Numbered from the stretch's first letter, positions 44,411-56,371 are shown. The stretch: 64,000 bases of DNA from Canna indica (GCA_034359265.1 CP136897.1:31111501-31175500), one strand, 5' to 3'. The notes: generated by a model not told the origin, from the letters alone. Numbers and translations are program-made.

Positions 44411-44529
44411 AAGGTGCAACACGAGGACTTCTCAGGGGGTCACCCATCCTAGTACTACTCTCGCCCAAGCACGCTTAACTTCAGAGTTCAGATAGGATCC
44501 GGTGCGTTAGTGCTGGTATGATCGCACCC
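44411..44529 (-). rRNA. 5S: 5S rRNA gene, unit 96
   Basis: n98 G>A, n47 C>T, n40 A>T, n36 C>T. Control boxes intact. Confidence 0.93.
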
Positions 44530-44895
44530 GTGATGCAATTCTGATCGTCGGCTAATAAGGGTGAGCGTCCGAGGGATAGCTCGGGGTCATTTTCTTCGTC
44601 TCTTCGCGCGCCTTTTAGCGCCACTTGAAAAGCTGAAATCGGACAATAATGCACAGAGTTACGCCCGTTTTAAACCAAAAATAATAATTGAAATGTTATA
44701 TTTCTTATTTATTTACAAATTTAATTTTTCGGCTCGGTTGGTCGTTCGAGCCGGCCGTAGAGGTTGCGGTGGGCCCCGTGCGGGCGATCGACAGCCAAAT
44801 TTTATGTCGACGACGTCGTCCGTCCTTAACGTTTGGTTAGAAAGATTGGTAAAAAAAATGATCTCGTCGTGCAATCAAATTGGTAGTAAAAAAAA

Positions 44896-45005
44896 AAGGT
44901 ACAACACGAGGACTTCCCAGGGGGTCACCCATCCTAGTACTACTCTCGCCGAAGCACGCTTAACTTCGGAGTTCTAATGGGATCCGGTGCGTTAGTGCTG
45001 GTATG
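44896..45005 (-). pseudogene. 5S: 5S pseudogene, unit 97, 5' end and promoter deleted
   Basis: Same junction as unit 92 (GGTATG then TTATTTTTC). Also n114 C>T, n64 G>C and n39 C>T. Confidence 0.92.
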
Positions 45006-45205
45006 TTATTTTTCTTATTTATTTACAAATTTTAATTTTTCGGGTCGGTTGGTCGATCGAGCCGGCCGTAGAGGTTGCGGCGGGCCCCGCGCGGGCGATC
45101 GACAGCCAAATTTTATGGCGACGACGTCGTCCGTACTTAACATTTGGTTAGAAAGATTGGTAAAAAAAATGATCTCGTCATGCAATCAAATAGGTAGTAA
45201 AAAAA

Positions 45206-45324
45206 AAGGTGCAACACGAGGACTTCCCAGGGGGTCACCCATCCTAGTACTACTCTCGCCCAAGCACGCTTAACTTCGGAGTTCTGATAGGATCCAGTGC
45301 GTTAGTGCTGGTATGATCACACCC
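45206..45324 (-). rRNA. 5S: 5S rRNA gene, unit 98
   Basis: n36 C>T, n29 C>T, n6 C>T. Control boxes intact. Confidence 0.93.
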
Positions 45325-45689
45325 TTGATGCAATTCTGATCGTCGGCTAATAAGGGTGAGCGTCCGAGGGATAGCTCGGGGTCATTTTCTTCGTCTCTTC
45401 GCGCGCCTTTTAGCGCCACGTGAAAAGCTGAAATCGGACAATAATGCACGGAGTTGCGCCCGTTTTAAACGAAAAATAATAATTGAAATGTTATTTTTCT
45501 TATTTATTTACAAATTTTAATTTTTCGGGTCTGTTGGTCGATCGAGCCGGCCGTAGAGGTTGCGGCGGGCCCCGCGCGGGCGATCGACAGCCAAATTTTA
45601 TGTCGACGACGTCGTTCGTCCTTAACGTTTGGTTAGAAAGATTGGTAAAAAAAATGATCTCGTCGTGCAATCAAATAGGTAGTAAAAAA

Positions 45690-45808
45690 AAGGTGCAACA
45701 CGAGGACTTTCCAGGGGGTCACCCATCCTAGTACTACTCTCGCCCAAGCACGCTTAACTTCAGAGTTCTGATGGGATCCGGTGCGTTAGTGCGGGTATGA
45801 TCGCACCC
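45690..45808 (-). rRNA. 5S: 5S rRNA gene, unit 99
   Basis: n99 G>A, n47 C>T, n16 A>C. T-run of eight. Confidence 0.93.
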
Positions 45809-46174
45809 ATCATGCACTTCTGATCGTCGGCTAATAAGGGTGAGCGTCCGAGGGATAGCTCGGGGTCATTTTCTTCGTCTCTTCGCGCGCCTTTTAGCGC
45901 CACGTGAAAAGCTGAAATCGAATAATAATGCACGGAGTTACGCCCGTTTTAAACGAAAAATAATAATTGAAATGTTATTTTTCTTATTTATTTACAAATT
46001 TTAATTTTTCGGGTCGGTTGGTCGATCGACCCGGCCGTAGAGGTTGCGGCGGGCCCCGCGCGGGCGATCGACAGCCAAATTTTATGGCGACGATGTCGTC
46101 CGTCCTTATCGTTTGGTTAGAAAGATTGGTAAAAAAAATGATCTCGTCGTTCAATCAAATAGGTAGTAAAAAAA

Positions 46175-46293
46175 TAGGTGCAACACGAGGACTTCCCAGG
46201 GGGTCACCCATCCTAGTACTACTCTCGCCCAACCACGCTGAAGTTCGTAGTTCTGATGGGATCCGGTGCGTTAGTGCTGGTATGATCGCACCC
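46175..46293 (-). rRNA. 5S: 5S rRNA gene, unit 100
   Basis: n119, n61 C>G, n54 A>C and n51 G>C (three A box changes), n46 C>A. Probably weakened for TFIIIA/TFIIIC binding. Confidence 0.91.
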
Positions 46294-46659
46294 GTCATGC
46301 ACTTCTGTTCGTCGGTTAATATGGGTGAGCGTCTGAGGGACAGCTCGGGGTCATTTTCTTCGTCTCTTCGCGCGCCTTTCAGCACCACGTGAAAAGCAGA
46401 AATCAGACAATAATGCACGGAGTTACGCCCGTTTTAAACGAAAAATAATAATTGAAATGTTATTTTTCTTATTTATTTACAAATTATAATTTTTTGGGTC
46501 GGTTGGTCGATCGAGCCGGCCGTAGAGGTTGCCTTGGGCCCCGCGCGGGCGATCGACAGCCATGATTTATGGCGACGACGTCGTCCGTCCTTAACGATTG
46601 GTTGGAAAGATTGGTAAAAAAAATGATCTCGTCGTGCAATCAAATAGGTAGTAAAAAAA

Positions 46660-46778
46660 CAAGTTCAACAAGAGGACTTCCCAGAGGGTCACCCATCCTA
46701 GTAATACTCTTGCCCAAGCACGCTTAACTTCGGAGTTCTGATGGGATCCGGTGCGTTAGTGCTGGTATGATCGCACCC
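46660..46778 (-). rRNA. 5S: 5S rRNA gene, unit 101
   Basis: Related to units 48 and 54: altered 3' end, n114 C>A, n108 G>T, n94 C>T (C box), n75 G>T, n68 G>A (IE). Confidence 0.91.
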
Positions 46779-47146
46779 GTCATGCACTTCTGATCGTCGG
46801 CTAATATGGGTGAGCGTCTGAGGGACAGCTCGGGGTCATTTTCTTCGTCTCTTCGTGCGCCTTTCAGCACCACGTGAAAAGCAGAAATCGGACAATAATG
46901 CACGGAGTTACGCCCGTTTTAAACGAAAAATAATAATTGAAATGTTATTTTTCTTATTTATTTACAAATTATAATTTTTCGGGTCGGTTGGTCGATCGAG
47001 CCGGCCGTAGAGGTTGCGGTGGGCCCCGCGCGGGCGATCGACAACCAAGATTTATGGCGACGACGTCGTCCGTCCTTAACGTTTGGTTAGAAAGATTGGT
47101 AAAAAAAATGATCTCGTCGTGCAATCAAATAGGTAGTAAAAAAAAA

Positions 47147-47265
47147 AAGGTGCAACACGAGGACTTCCCAAGGGGTCACCCATCCTAGTACTACTCTCGC
47201 CCAACCACGCTTAACTTCGTAGTTTTGATGGGATCCGGTGCGTTAGTGCTGGTATGATCGCACCC
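47147..47265 (-). rRNA. 5S: 5S rRNA gene, unit 102
   Basis: n95 C>T (C box), n61 C>G (A box), n46 C>A, n41 G>A. Confidence 0.92.
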
Positions 47266-47632
47266 GATATGCTCTTCTGATCGTCGGCTAATAAGGGTGA
47301 GCGTCCGAGGGAGAGTTCGGGGGTCATTTTCTTCGTCTCTTTGCGCGCCTTTCAGCACCACGTGAAAAGCTGAAATCGGACAATAATGCACGCAGTTACG
47401 CCCGTTTTAAACGAAAAATAATAATTGAAATGTTATTTTTCTTATTTATTTACAAATTTTAATTTTTCGGGTCCTTTGGTCAATCGAGTCGGCCGTAGAG
47501 GTTGCGGCGGGACCCGCGCGGGCGATCGACAGCCAAGATTTATGGCGACGACGTCGTCCGTTCTTAACGTTTGGTTAGAAAGATTGGTAAAAAAAATGAT
47601 CTCGTCGTGCAATCAAATAGGTAGTAAAAAAA

Positions 47633-47751
47633 ATGGTGGAACACGAGGACTTCCCAAGAGGTCACACATCCTAGTACTACTCTCGCCCAATCACGCTTAA
47701 CTTCGGAGTTCTGATGGGATCCGATGCGTTAGTGCTGGTATGATCGCACCC
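47633..47751 (-). rRNA. 5S: 5S rRNA gene, unit 103
   Basis: n118, n113 G>C, n95 C>T, n93 C>T and n86 G>T (C box), n61 C>A (A box), n28 C>T. Confidence 0.91.
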
Positions 47752-48118
47752 GTCATGCACTTCTGATCGTCGACTAATATGGGTGAGCGTCCGAGGGAGA
47801 GTTCGGGGGTCATTTTCTTCGTCTCTTTGCGCGCCTTTCAGCGCCACGTGAAAAGCTGAAATCGGACAATAATGCACGGAGTTACGCCCATTTTAAACGA
47901 AAAATAATAATTGAAATGTTATTTTTCTTATTTATTTACAAATTTTAATTTTTCGGGTCGGTTGGTCGATCGAGTCGGCCGTAGAGGTTGCGGCGGGACC
48001 CGCGCGGGCGATCGACAGCCAAGATTTATGGCGACGACGTCGTCCGTCCTTAACGTTTGGTTAGAAAGATTGGTAAAAAAAATGATCTCGTCGTGCAATC
48101 AAATAGGTAGTAAAAAAA

Positions 48119-48237
48119 ATGGTGGAACACGAGGACTTCCCAAGAGGTCACCCATCCTAGTACTACTCTCGCCCAATCACGCTTAACTTCGGAGTTCTGA
48201 TGGGATCCGGTGCGTTAGTGCTGGTACGATCGCACCC
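48119..48237 (-). rRNA. 5S: 5S rRNA gene, unit 104
   Basis: n118, n113 G>C, n95 and n93 C>T (C box), n61 C>A (A box), n11 A>G. Confidence 0.91.
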
Positions 48238-48603
48238 GTCATGAACTTCTGATCGTCGGCTAATAAGGGTGAGCGTCCGAGGGACAGCTCGGGGTCATTT
48301 TCTTCGTCTCTTTGCGCGCCTTTCAACGCCACGTGAAAAGCTGAAATCGGACAATAATGCACGGAGTTACGCCCGTTTTAAACGAGAAATAATATTTGAA
48401 ATGTTATTTTTCTTTTTAATTTACAAATTTTAATTTTTCGGGTCGGTTGGTCGATCGAGCCGGCAGTAGAGGTTGCGGCGGGCCCCGCGCGGGCGATCGA
48501 CAGCCAAATTTTATGGCGACGATGTCGTCCGTCCTTATCGTTTGGTTAGAAAGATTGGTAAAAAAAATGATCTCGTCGTTCAATCAAATAGGTAGTAAAA
48601 AAA

Positions 48604-48722
48604 TAGGTGAAACACGAGGACTTCCCAGGGGGTCACCCATCCGAGTACTACTCTCGCCCAACCACGCTTAACTTCGTAGTTTTGATGGGATCCGGTGCGT
48701 TAGTGCTGGTATGATCACACCC
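48604..48722 (-). rRNA. 5S: 5S rRNA gene, unit 105
   Basis: n119, n113 G>T, n80 A>C (C box), n61 C>G (A box), n46 C>A, n41 G>A, n6 C>T. Confidence 0.91.
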
Positions 48723-49088
48723 GTCATGCTCTTCTGATCGTCGGCTAATATGGGTGAGCGTCTGAGGGGCAGCTCGGGGTCATTTTCTTCGTCTCTTCGC
48801 GCGCCTTTCAATACCACGTGAAAAGCAGAAATCAGACAATAATGCACGGAGTTACACCCGTTTTAAACGAAAAATAATAAATGAAATGTTATTTTTCTTA
48901 TTTATTTACAAATTTTAATTTTTCGGGTCGGTTGGTCAATCGAGTCGGCCGTAGAGGTTGCGGCGGGACCCGCGCGGGCGATCGACAGCCAAGATTTATG
49001 GCGACGACGTCGTCCGTTCTTAACGTTTGGTTAGAAAGATTGGTAAAAAAAATGATCTCGTCGTGCAATCAAATAGGTAGTAAAAAAA

Positions 49089-49207
49089 ATGGTGGAACAC
49101 GAGGACTTCCCAAGAGGTCACCCATCCTAGTACTACTCTCGCCCAATCACGCTTAACTTCGGAGTTCTGATGGGATCCGGTGCGTTAGTGCTGGTATGAT
49201 CGCACCC
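49089..49207 (-). rRNA. 5S: 5S rRNA gene, unit 106
   Basis: n118, n113 G>C, n95 and n93 C>T (C box), n61 C>A (A box); partner of unit 103. Confidence 0.91.
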
Positions 49208-49574
49208 GTCATGCACTTCTGATCGTCGGCTAATATGGGTGAGCGTCCGAGGGAGAGTTCGGGGGTCATTTTCTTCGTCTCTTTGCACGCCTTTCAGCGC
49301 CAAGTGAAAAGCTGAAATCGGACAATAATTCACGGAGTTACGCCCATTTTAAACGAAAAATAATAATTGAAATGTTATTTTTCTTATTTATTTACAAATT
49401 TTAATTTTTCGGGTCGGTTGGTCGATCGAGTCGGCCGTAGAGGTTGCGGCGGGACCCGCGCGGGCGATCGACAGCCAAGATTTATGGCGACGACGTCGTC
49501 CGTCCTTAACATTTGGTTAGAAAGATTGGTAAAAAAAATGATCTCGTCGTGCAATCAAATAGGTAGTAAAAAAA

Positions 49575-49693
49575 ATGGTGGAACAAGAGGACTTCCCAAG
49601 AGGTCACCCACCCTAGTACTACTCTCGCCCAATCACGCTTAACTTCGGAGTTCTGATGGGATCCGGTGCGTTATTGCTGGTATGATCGCACCC
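49575..49693 (-). rRNA. 5S: 5S rRNA gene, unit 107
   Basis: Unit 106 pattern plus n108 G>T, n83 A>G (C box) and n20 C>A. Confidence 0.91.
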
Positions 49694-50059
49694 GTCATGA
49701 ACTTCTGATCGTCGGCTAATAAGGGTGAGCGTCCGAGGGACAGCTCGGGGTCATTTTCTTCGTCTCTTTGCGCGCCTTTCAGCGCCACGTGAAAAGCTGA
49801 AATCGGACAATAATGCACGGAGTTACGCCCGTTTTAAACGAGAAATAATATTTGAAATGTTATTTTTCTTTTTAATTTACAAATTTTAATTTTTCGGGTC
49901 GGTTGGTCGATCGAGCCGGCAGTAGAGGTTGCGGCGGGCCCCGCGCGGGCGATCGACAGCCAAATTTTATGGCGACGATGTCGTCCGTCCTTATCGTTTG
50001 GTTAGAAAGATTGGTAAAAAAAATGATCTCGTCGTTCAATCAAATAGGTAGTAAAAAAA

Positions 50060-50178
50060 TAGGTGAAACACGAGGACTTCCCAGGGGGTCACCCATCCGA
50101 GTACTACTCTCGCCCAACCACGCTTAACTTCGTAGTTTTGATGGGATCCGGTGCGTTAGTGCTGGTATGATCACACCC
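50060..50178 (-). rRNA. 5S: 5S rRNA gene, unit 108
   Basis: Identical to unit 105. Confidence 0.91.
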
Positions 50179-50543
50179 GTCATGCTCTTCTGATCGTCGG
50201 CTAATATGGGTGAGCGTCTGAGGGGCAGCTCGGGGTCATTTTCTTCGTCTCTTCGCGCGCCTTTCAGCACCACGTGAAAAGCAGAAATCAGACAATAATG
50301 CACGGAGTTACACCCGTTTTAAACGAAAAATAATAAATGAAATGTTATTTTTCTTATTTATTTACAAATTTTAATTTTTCGGGTCGGTTGGTCAATCGAG
50401 TCGGCCGTAGAGGTTGCGGCGGGACCGGCGCGGGCGATCGACAGCCAAGATTTATGGCGACGACGTCGTCCGTTCTTAACGTTTGGTTAGAACGATTGGT
50501 AAAAAAAATGATCTCGTCGTGCAATCAAATAGGTAGTAAAAAA

Positions 50544-50662
50544 AAGGTGCAACACGAGGACTTCCCAAGGGGTCACCCATCCTAGTACCACTCTCGCGCA
50601 AGCACTCTTAACTTCGGAGTTTTGATGGGATCCGGTGCGTTAGTGCTAGTATGATCGCACCC
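50544..50662 (-). rRNA. 5S: 5S rRNA gene, unit 109
   Basis: n95 C>T (C box), n74 A>G, n65 G>C, n57 C>A (A box), n41 G>A, n15 C>T. Confidence 0.92.
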
Positions 50663-51029
50663 GTCATGCACTTCTGATCGTCGGCTAATAAGGGTGAGCG
50701 TCCGAGGGAGAGTTCGGGGGCATTTTCTTCGTCTCTTTGCGCGCCTTTCAGCGCCACGTGAAAAGCTGAAATCGGACAATAATGCACGCAGTTACGCCCA
50801 TTTTAAACGAAAAATAATAATTGAAATGTTATTTTTCTTATTTATTTACAAATTTTAATTTTTCGGGTCGGTTGGTCGATCGAGCCGGCCGTAGAGGTTG
50901 CGGTGGGCCCCGCGCGGAAGATCGACAGCCAAGATTTATGGCGACGACGTCGTCCGTCCTTAACGTTCGGTTAGAAAGATTGGTAAAAAAAATGATCTCG
51001 TCGTGCAATCAAATAGGTAGTAAAAAAAA

Positions 51030-51148
51030 AAGGTGCAACACGAGGACTTCCCAAGGGGTCACCCATCCTAGTACTACTCTCGCCCAAGCACCCTTAACTT
51101 CGGAGTTCTGATGGGATCCGGTGCGTTAGTGCTGGTATGATCGCACCC
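51030..51148 (-). rRNA. 5S: 5S rRNA gene, unit 110
   Basis: Two changes: n95 C>T (C box) and n57 C>G (A box). Confidence 0.93.
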
Positions 51149-51515
51149 GTCATGCACTTCTGATCGTCGGCTAATATGGGTGAGCATCCGAGGGAGAGTT
51201 CGGGGGTCATTTTCTTCGTCTCTTTGCGCGCCTTTCAGCGCCACGTGAAAAGCTGAAATCGGACAATAATGCACGGAGTTAAGCCCATTTTAAACGAAAA
51301 ATAATAATTGAAATGTTATTTTTCTTATTTATTTACAAATTTTAATTTTGCGGGTCGGTTGGTCGATCGAGTCGGCCGTAGAGGTTGCGGCGGGACCCGC
51401 GCGGGCGATCGACAGCCAAGATTTATGGCGACGACGTCGTCCGTCCTTAACGTTTGGTTAGAAAGATTGGTAAAAAAAATGATCTCGTCGTGCAATCAAA
51501 TAGGTAGTAAAAAAA

Positions 51516-51634
51516 ATGGTGGAACACGAGGACTTCCCAGGGGGTCACCCATCCTAGTACTACTCTCGCCCAAGTACGCTTAGCTTCGGAGTTTTGATGG
51601 GATCCGGTGCGTTAGTGCTGCTATTATCGCACCC
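51516..51634 (-). rRNA. 5S: 5S rRNA gene, unit 111
   Basis: n118, n113 G>C, n60 G>A and n52 T>C (A box), n41 G>A, n14 C>G, n10 C>A. Confidence 0.91.
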
Positions 51635-52000
51635 ATCATGCACTTCTGATCATCGGCTAATAAGGGTGAGCGTCCGAGGGACAGCTCAGGGTCATTTTCT
51701 TCGTCTGTTCGCGTGCCTTTCAGCGCCACGTGAAAAGCTGAAATCGGACAATAATGCACGGAGTTACGCCCGTTTTAAACGAAAAATAATATTTGAAATG
51801 TTATTTTTCTTTTTTATTTACAAATTTTAATTTTTTGGGTCGGTTGGTCGATCGAGCCGACAGTAGAGGTTGCGGCGGGCCCCGCGCGGGCGATCGACAG
51901 CCAAATTTTATGGCGACGATGTCGTCCGTCCTTATCGTTTGGTTAGAAAGATTGGTAAAAAAAATGATCTCGTCGTTCAATCAAATAGGTAGTAAAAAAA

Positions 52001-52119
52001 TAGGTGAAACACGAGGACTTCCCAGGGGGTCACCCATCCGAGTACTACTCTCGCCCAACCACGCTTAACTTCGTAGTTTTGATGGGATCCGGTGCGTTAG
52101 TGCTGGTATGATCGCACCC
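52001..52119 (-). rRNA. 5S: 5S rRNA gene, unit 112
   Basis: As units 105 and 108 but without n6 C>T. Confidence 0.91.
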
Positions 52120-52485
52120 GTCATGCTCTTCTGATCGTCGGCTAATATGGGTGAGCGTCTGAGGGGCAGATCGGGGTCATTTTCTTCGTCTCTTCGCGCG
52201 CCTTTCAGCACCACGTGAAAAGCAGAAATCAGACAATAATGCACGGAGTTACACCCGTTTTAAACGAAAAATAATAAATGAAATGTTATTTTTCTTTTTT
52301 ATTTACAAATTTTAATTTTTCGGGTCGGTTGGTCAATCGAGTCGGCTGTAGAGGTTGCGGCGGGACCCGCGCGGGCGATCGACAGCCAAGATTTATGGCG
52401 ACGACGTCGTCCGTTCTTAACGTTTGGTTAGAAAGATTGGTAAAAAAAATGATCTCGTCGTGCAATCAAATATGTAGTAAAAAAA

Positions 52486-52604
52486 AAGGTGCAACACGAG
52501 GACTTCCCAAGGGGTCACCCATCCTAGTACCACTCTCGCGCAAGCACGCTTAACTTCGGAGTTCTGATGGGATCCGGTGCGTTAGTGCTAGTATGATCGC
52601 ACCC
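52486..52604 (-). rRNA. 5S: 5S rRNA gene, unit 113
   Basis: n95 C>T (C box), n74 A>G, n65 G>C, n15 C>T. Confidence 0.92.
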
Positions 52605-52971
52605 ATCATGCACTTCTGATCGTCGGCTAATAAGGGTGAGCGTCCGAGGGAGAGTTCGGGGGCATTTTCTTCGTCTCTTTGCGCGCCTTTCAGCGCCACG
52701 TGAAAAGCTGAAATCGGACAATAATGCACGCAGTTACGCCCGTTTTAAACGAAAAATAATAATTGAAATGTTATTTTTCTTATTTTTTTACAAATTTTAA
52801 TTTTTCGGGTCGGTTGGTCGATCGAGCCGGACGTAGAGGTTGCGGTGGGCCCCGCGCGGGCGATCGACAGCCAAGATTTATGGCGACGACGTCGTCCGTC
52901 CTTAAGGTTTGGTTAGAAAGATTGGTAAAAAAAATGATCTCGTCGTGCAATCAAATAGGTAGAAAAAAAAA

Positions 52972-53090
52972 AAGGTGCAACACGAGGACTTCCCAAGGGG
53001 TCACCCATCCTAGTACTACACTTGCCCAAGCACGCTTAACTTCGGAGTTCTGATGGGATCCGGTGCGTTAGTGCTACTATGATCGCACTC
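52972..53090 (-). rRNA. 5S: 5S rRNA gene, unit 114
   Basis: n95 C>T (C box), n71 A>T and n68 G>A (IE), n15 C>T, n14 C>G, n2 G>A. Its 3' half resembles unit 110, its 5' half unit 55: it spans the left border of the segmental duplication. Confidence 0.91.
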
Positions 53091-53457
53091 AATATGCACT
53101 TCTGATCGTCGTCTAATAAGGGTGAGCATCCGAGGGAGAGTTCGGGGGTCATTTTCTTCGTCTCTCCACGCGCCTTTCAGCGCCACGTGAAAAGCTGAAA
53201 TCGGACAATAGTGCACGGAGTTACGCCCGTTTTAAACGAAAAATAATAATTGAAATGTTATTTTTCTTATTTATTTACAAATTTTAATATTTCGGGTCAG
53301 TTGGCCGATCAAGCCGGCCGTAGAGGTTGCGGCGGGCCCCGCGCGGGCGATCGACAGCCAAGATTTATGGCGACGACGTCGTTCGTCCTTAACGTTTGGT
53401 TAGAAAGATTGGTAAAAAAAATGATCTCGTCGTGCAATGAAATAGGTAGTAAAAATA

Positions 53458-53576
53458 AAGGTGCAACGCGAGCACTTCCTAGGGGGTCACCCATCCTAGT
53501 ACTACTCTCGCCCAAGCACGTTTAACTTCAGAGTTCTGATGGGATCGGGTGCGTTAGTGCTGGTATGATCACACCC
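53458..53576 (-). rRNA. 5S: 5S rRNA gene, unit 115, T-run interrupted
   Basis: n109 T>C, n104 C>G, n97 G>A (C box), n56 G>A (A box), n47, n30 G>C, n6 C>T. Terminator is T3-A-T5. Confidence 0.91.
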
Positions 53577-53936
53577 GATATGCACTTCTGATCGTCGACT
53601 AATAAGGGTGAGCGTCCGAGGGAGAGTTCGGGGGTCATTTTCTTCGTCTCTTCGCGCGCCTTTCAGCGCCACGTGAAAAGCTGAAATCGGACAATAATGC
53701 ACGGAGTTACGCCCGTTTTAAACGAAAAATAATAATTGAAATGTTATTTTTCTTATTTATTTTTAATTTTTCGGGTCGGTTGGTCGATCGAGCCGGCCGT
53801 AGAGGTTGCGGCGGACCCCGCGCGGGCGATCGACCGCCACATTTTATGGCGACGACGTCGTCCGTACTTAACGTTTGGTTAGAAAGATTGGTAAAAAAAA
53901 TGATCTCGTCGGGCAATCAAATATGTAGTAAAAAAA

Positions 53937-54076
53937 AAGGTGCAACACGAGGACTTCCTAGGGGGTCACCCATCCACGTACTACTCTCGCCCAAGCACGT
54001 ACTACTCTCGCCCAAGCACGCTAAACTTCGGAGTTCTGATGGGATCCGGTGCGTTAGTGCTGGTATGATCCCACCC
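53937..54076 (-). rRNA. 5S: 5S rRNA gene, unit 116, 140 nt with internal 21-bp duplication
   Basis: A 21-bp block (TACTACTCTCGCCCAAGCACG on the plus strand covers 53978-53998) is repeated in tandem. It doubles the IE and most of the A box and shifts the A-to-C box distance by two helical turns. Also n97 G>A, n80 and n79, n54 A>T (A box), n6 C>G. The RNA would not fold normally; likely pseudogene. Confidence 0.9.
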
Positions 54077-54443
54077 GATATGCACTTCTGATCGTCGGCT
54101 AATAAGGGTGAGCGTCCGAGGGAGAGTTCGGGGGTCATTTTCTTCGTCTCTTCGCGCGCCTTTCAGCGCCACGTGAAAAGCTTAAATCAGACAATAATGC
54201 ACGGAGTTACACCCGTTTTAAACGAAAAATAATAATTGAAATGTTATTTTTCTTATTTATTTACAAATTTTAATTTTTCGGGTCGGTTGGTCGATTGAGC
54301 CGGTCGTAGAGGTTGCGGCGAGCCCCGCGCGGGCGATCGACAGCCAAATTTTATGGCGACGACGTCGTCCGTCCTTAACATTTGGTTAGAAAGATTGGTA
54401 AAAAAAATGATCTCATCTTGCAATCAAATAGGTAGTAAAAAAA

Positions 54444-54562
54444 CAAGTGCAACACGAGGACTTCCTAGGGGGTAACCCATCCTAGTACTACTCTCGCCCA
54501 AGCACGCTTAACTTCGGAGTTCTGATGGGATCGGGTGCGTTAGTGCTGTTATGATCGCACCC
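54444..54562 (-). rRNA. 5S: 5S rRNA gene, unit 117
   Basis: Partner of unit 60 without its n49 change: altered 3' end, n97, n89, n30, n14. Confidence 0.91.
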
Positions 54563-54916
54563 GTCATGCACTTCTGATCGTGGGCTAATAAGGGTGAGCG
54601 TCCGAGGGATAGCTCGGGGTCATTTTCTTCGTCTCATCGCGCCTTTCAGCGCCACGTGAAAAGCTGAAATCAGACAATAATGCACGGAGTTACGCCCGTT
54701 TTAAACGAAAAATAATAATTGAAATGTTATTTTTCTTATTTATTTCCAAATTTTAATTTTTCGGGCCGGTTGGTCGATCGTGCCGGCCGTAGAGGTTGCG
54801 GCGGGCGATCAACAGCCAAATTTTATGGCGACGACGTCGTCCGTCCTTAACGTTTGGTTAGAAAGATTAGTAAAAAAAATGATCTCGTCGTGCAATCAAA
54901 TAGGTAGTAAAAAAAA

Positions 54917-55035
54917 AAGGTGCAACACGAGAACTTCCCAGGGGGTCACCCACATTAGTACTACTCTCGCCCAAGCACGCTTAACTTCGAAGTTCTGATG
55001 GGATCCGATGCGTTAGTGCTGGTATGATCGAACCC
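54917..55035 (-). rRNA. 5S: 5S rRNA gene, unit 118
   Basis: Partner of unit 61 plus three adjacent C box changes (n81-83, plus strand CCCACATTAG). Also n104, n46, n28, n5. Confidence 0.91.
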
Positions 55036-55401
55036 GTCATGCACTTCTGATCGTCAGCTAATAAGGCTGAGCGTCCGAGGGACAGCTCGGGGTCATTTTC
55101 TTCGTCTCTTCGCGCGCCTTTCAGCGCCACGTGAAAAGCTGAAATCGGACAATAATGCACGGAGTTACGCCCGTTTTAAATGAAAAATAATAATTGAAAT
55201 GTTATTTTTCTTATTTACTTACAAATTTAAATTTTTCGGGTCGGTTGGTCGATCGAGCCGGCCGTAGAGGTTGAGGCAGGCCCCGCGCGGGTGATCGACA
55301 GCCAAGATTTATGGCGACGACGTCGTCCGTCCTTAACGTTTGGTTAGAAAGATTGGTAAAAAAAATGATCTCGACGTGCAATCAAATAGGTAGTAAAAAA
55401 A

Positions 55402-55520
55402 CAAGTGCAACACGAGGACTTCCCAGGGGGTCACCGATCCTAGTACTACTCTCGCCCAAGCACGCTTAACTTCGGAGTTCTGATGGGATCCGGTGCATTA
55501 GTGCTGGTATGATCGCACCC
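55402..55520 (-). rRNA. 5S: 5S rRNA gene, unit 119
   Basis: Identical to unit 62. Confidence 0.92.
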
Positions 55521-55885
55521 ATCATGCACTTCTGATCGTCGGCTAATAACGGTGAGCGTTCGAGGGACAGCTCGGGGTCATTTTCTTCGACTCTTCGCGC
55601 GCCTTTCAGCGCCACGTGAAAAGCTGAAATCGGACAATAATGCACGGAGTTACGCCCGTTTTAAACCAAAAATAATAATTGGAATGTTATTTTTCTTATT
55701 TATTTACAAATTTTAATTTTTCGGGTCGGTTGGTCGATCGAGCCAGCCGCAGAGGTTGCGGCGGGCCCCGCGCGGGCGATCGACAGCCAAGATTTATGGC
55801 GACGATGTCGTCCGTCCTTAACGTTTGGTTAGAAAGATTGGTAAAAAAAATGATCTCATCGTGCAATCAAATAGTAGTAAAAGAA

Positions 55886-56004
55886 AAAGTGCAACACGAG
55901 GACTTCCCAGGGGGTCACCCATCCTGGTACTACTCTCGCCCAAGCATGCTTAACTTCGGAGTTCTGATGGGATCCTGTGCGTTAGTGCTAGTATGATCGC
56001 ACCT
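55886..56004 (-). rRNA. 5S: 5S rRNA gene, unit 120, T-run interrupted
   Basis: Identical to unit 63, including the broken T-run. Confidence 0.91.
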
Positions 56005-56371
56005 ATTATAAACTTCTGATCGTCGTCTAATAAGGGTGGGCGTCCGAGGGAAAGTTCGGGGGTCATTTTCTTCGTCTCTTCGCGCGCCTTTCAGCGCCAC
56101 GTGAAAAGCTGAAATCGGACAATAATGCACGGAATTACGCCCGTTTTAAACGAAAAATAATAATTGAAATGTTATTTTTCTTATTTATTTACAAATTTTA
56201 ATTTTTCGTGTTCGTTGGTCGATCGAGCCAGCCGTAGAGGTTGCGGCGGGCCCCGCGCGGGCGATCGACAGCCAAATTTTATGGCGACGACGTCGTCCGT
56301 CCTTAACGTTTGGTTAGAAAGATTGATAAAAAAAATGATCTCGTCGTGCAATCAGGTAGGTAGTAAAAAAA

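Larger units (their letters stand above)
47425..48880. repeat. Three-unit (1,456-bp) repeat, copy 1
   Basis: Units 103-105: two units with GGTGGAAC and CCCAATCACG markers, then one with TAGGTGAAAC, ATCCGAGTAC and CCAACCACG. Confidence 0.85.
48881..50336. repeat. Three-unit (1,456-bp) repeat, copy 2
   Basis: Units 106-108 repeat units 103-105 exactly 1,456 bp to the right, including the unusual CTTTTTAATTTAC spacer variant seen at 48412 and 49868. Confidence 0.85.
50337..53062. repeat. Four-unit-spaced repeat: units 108-110 re-used as units 112-114
   Basis: Units 112, 113 and 114 match units 108, 109 and 110 at +1,941 to +1,942 bp, with unit 111 between. This follows directly on the three-unit repeats, so the same block was copied in two different registers. 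Confidence 0.75.

Noticed and set aside
44561..46392. Longer frames of 138-141 codons near 44.6 and 46.0 kb
   Set aside because: They arise where single-base indels or lost stop codons fuse two spurious frames across a 5S gene; not genes.
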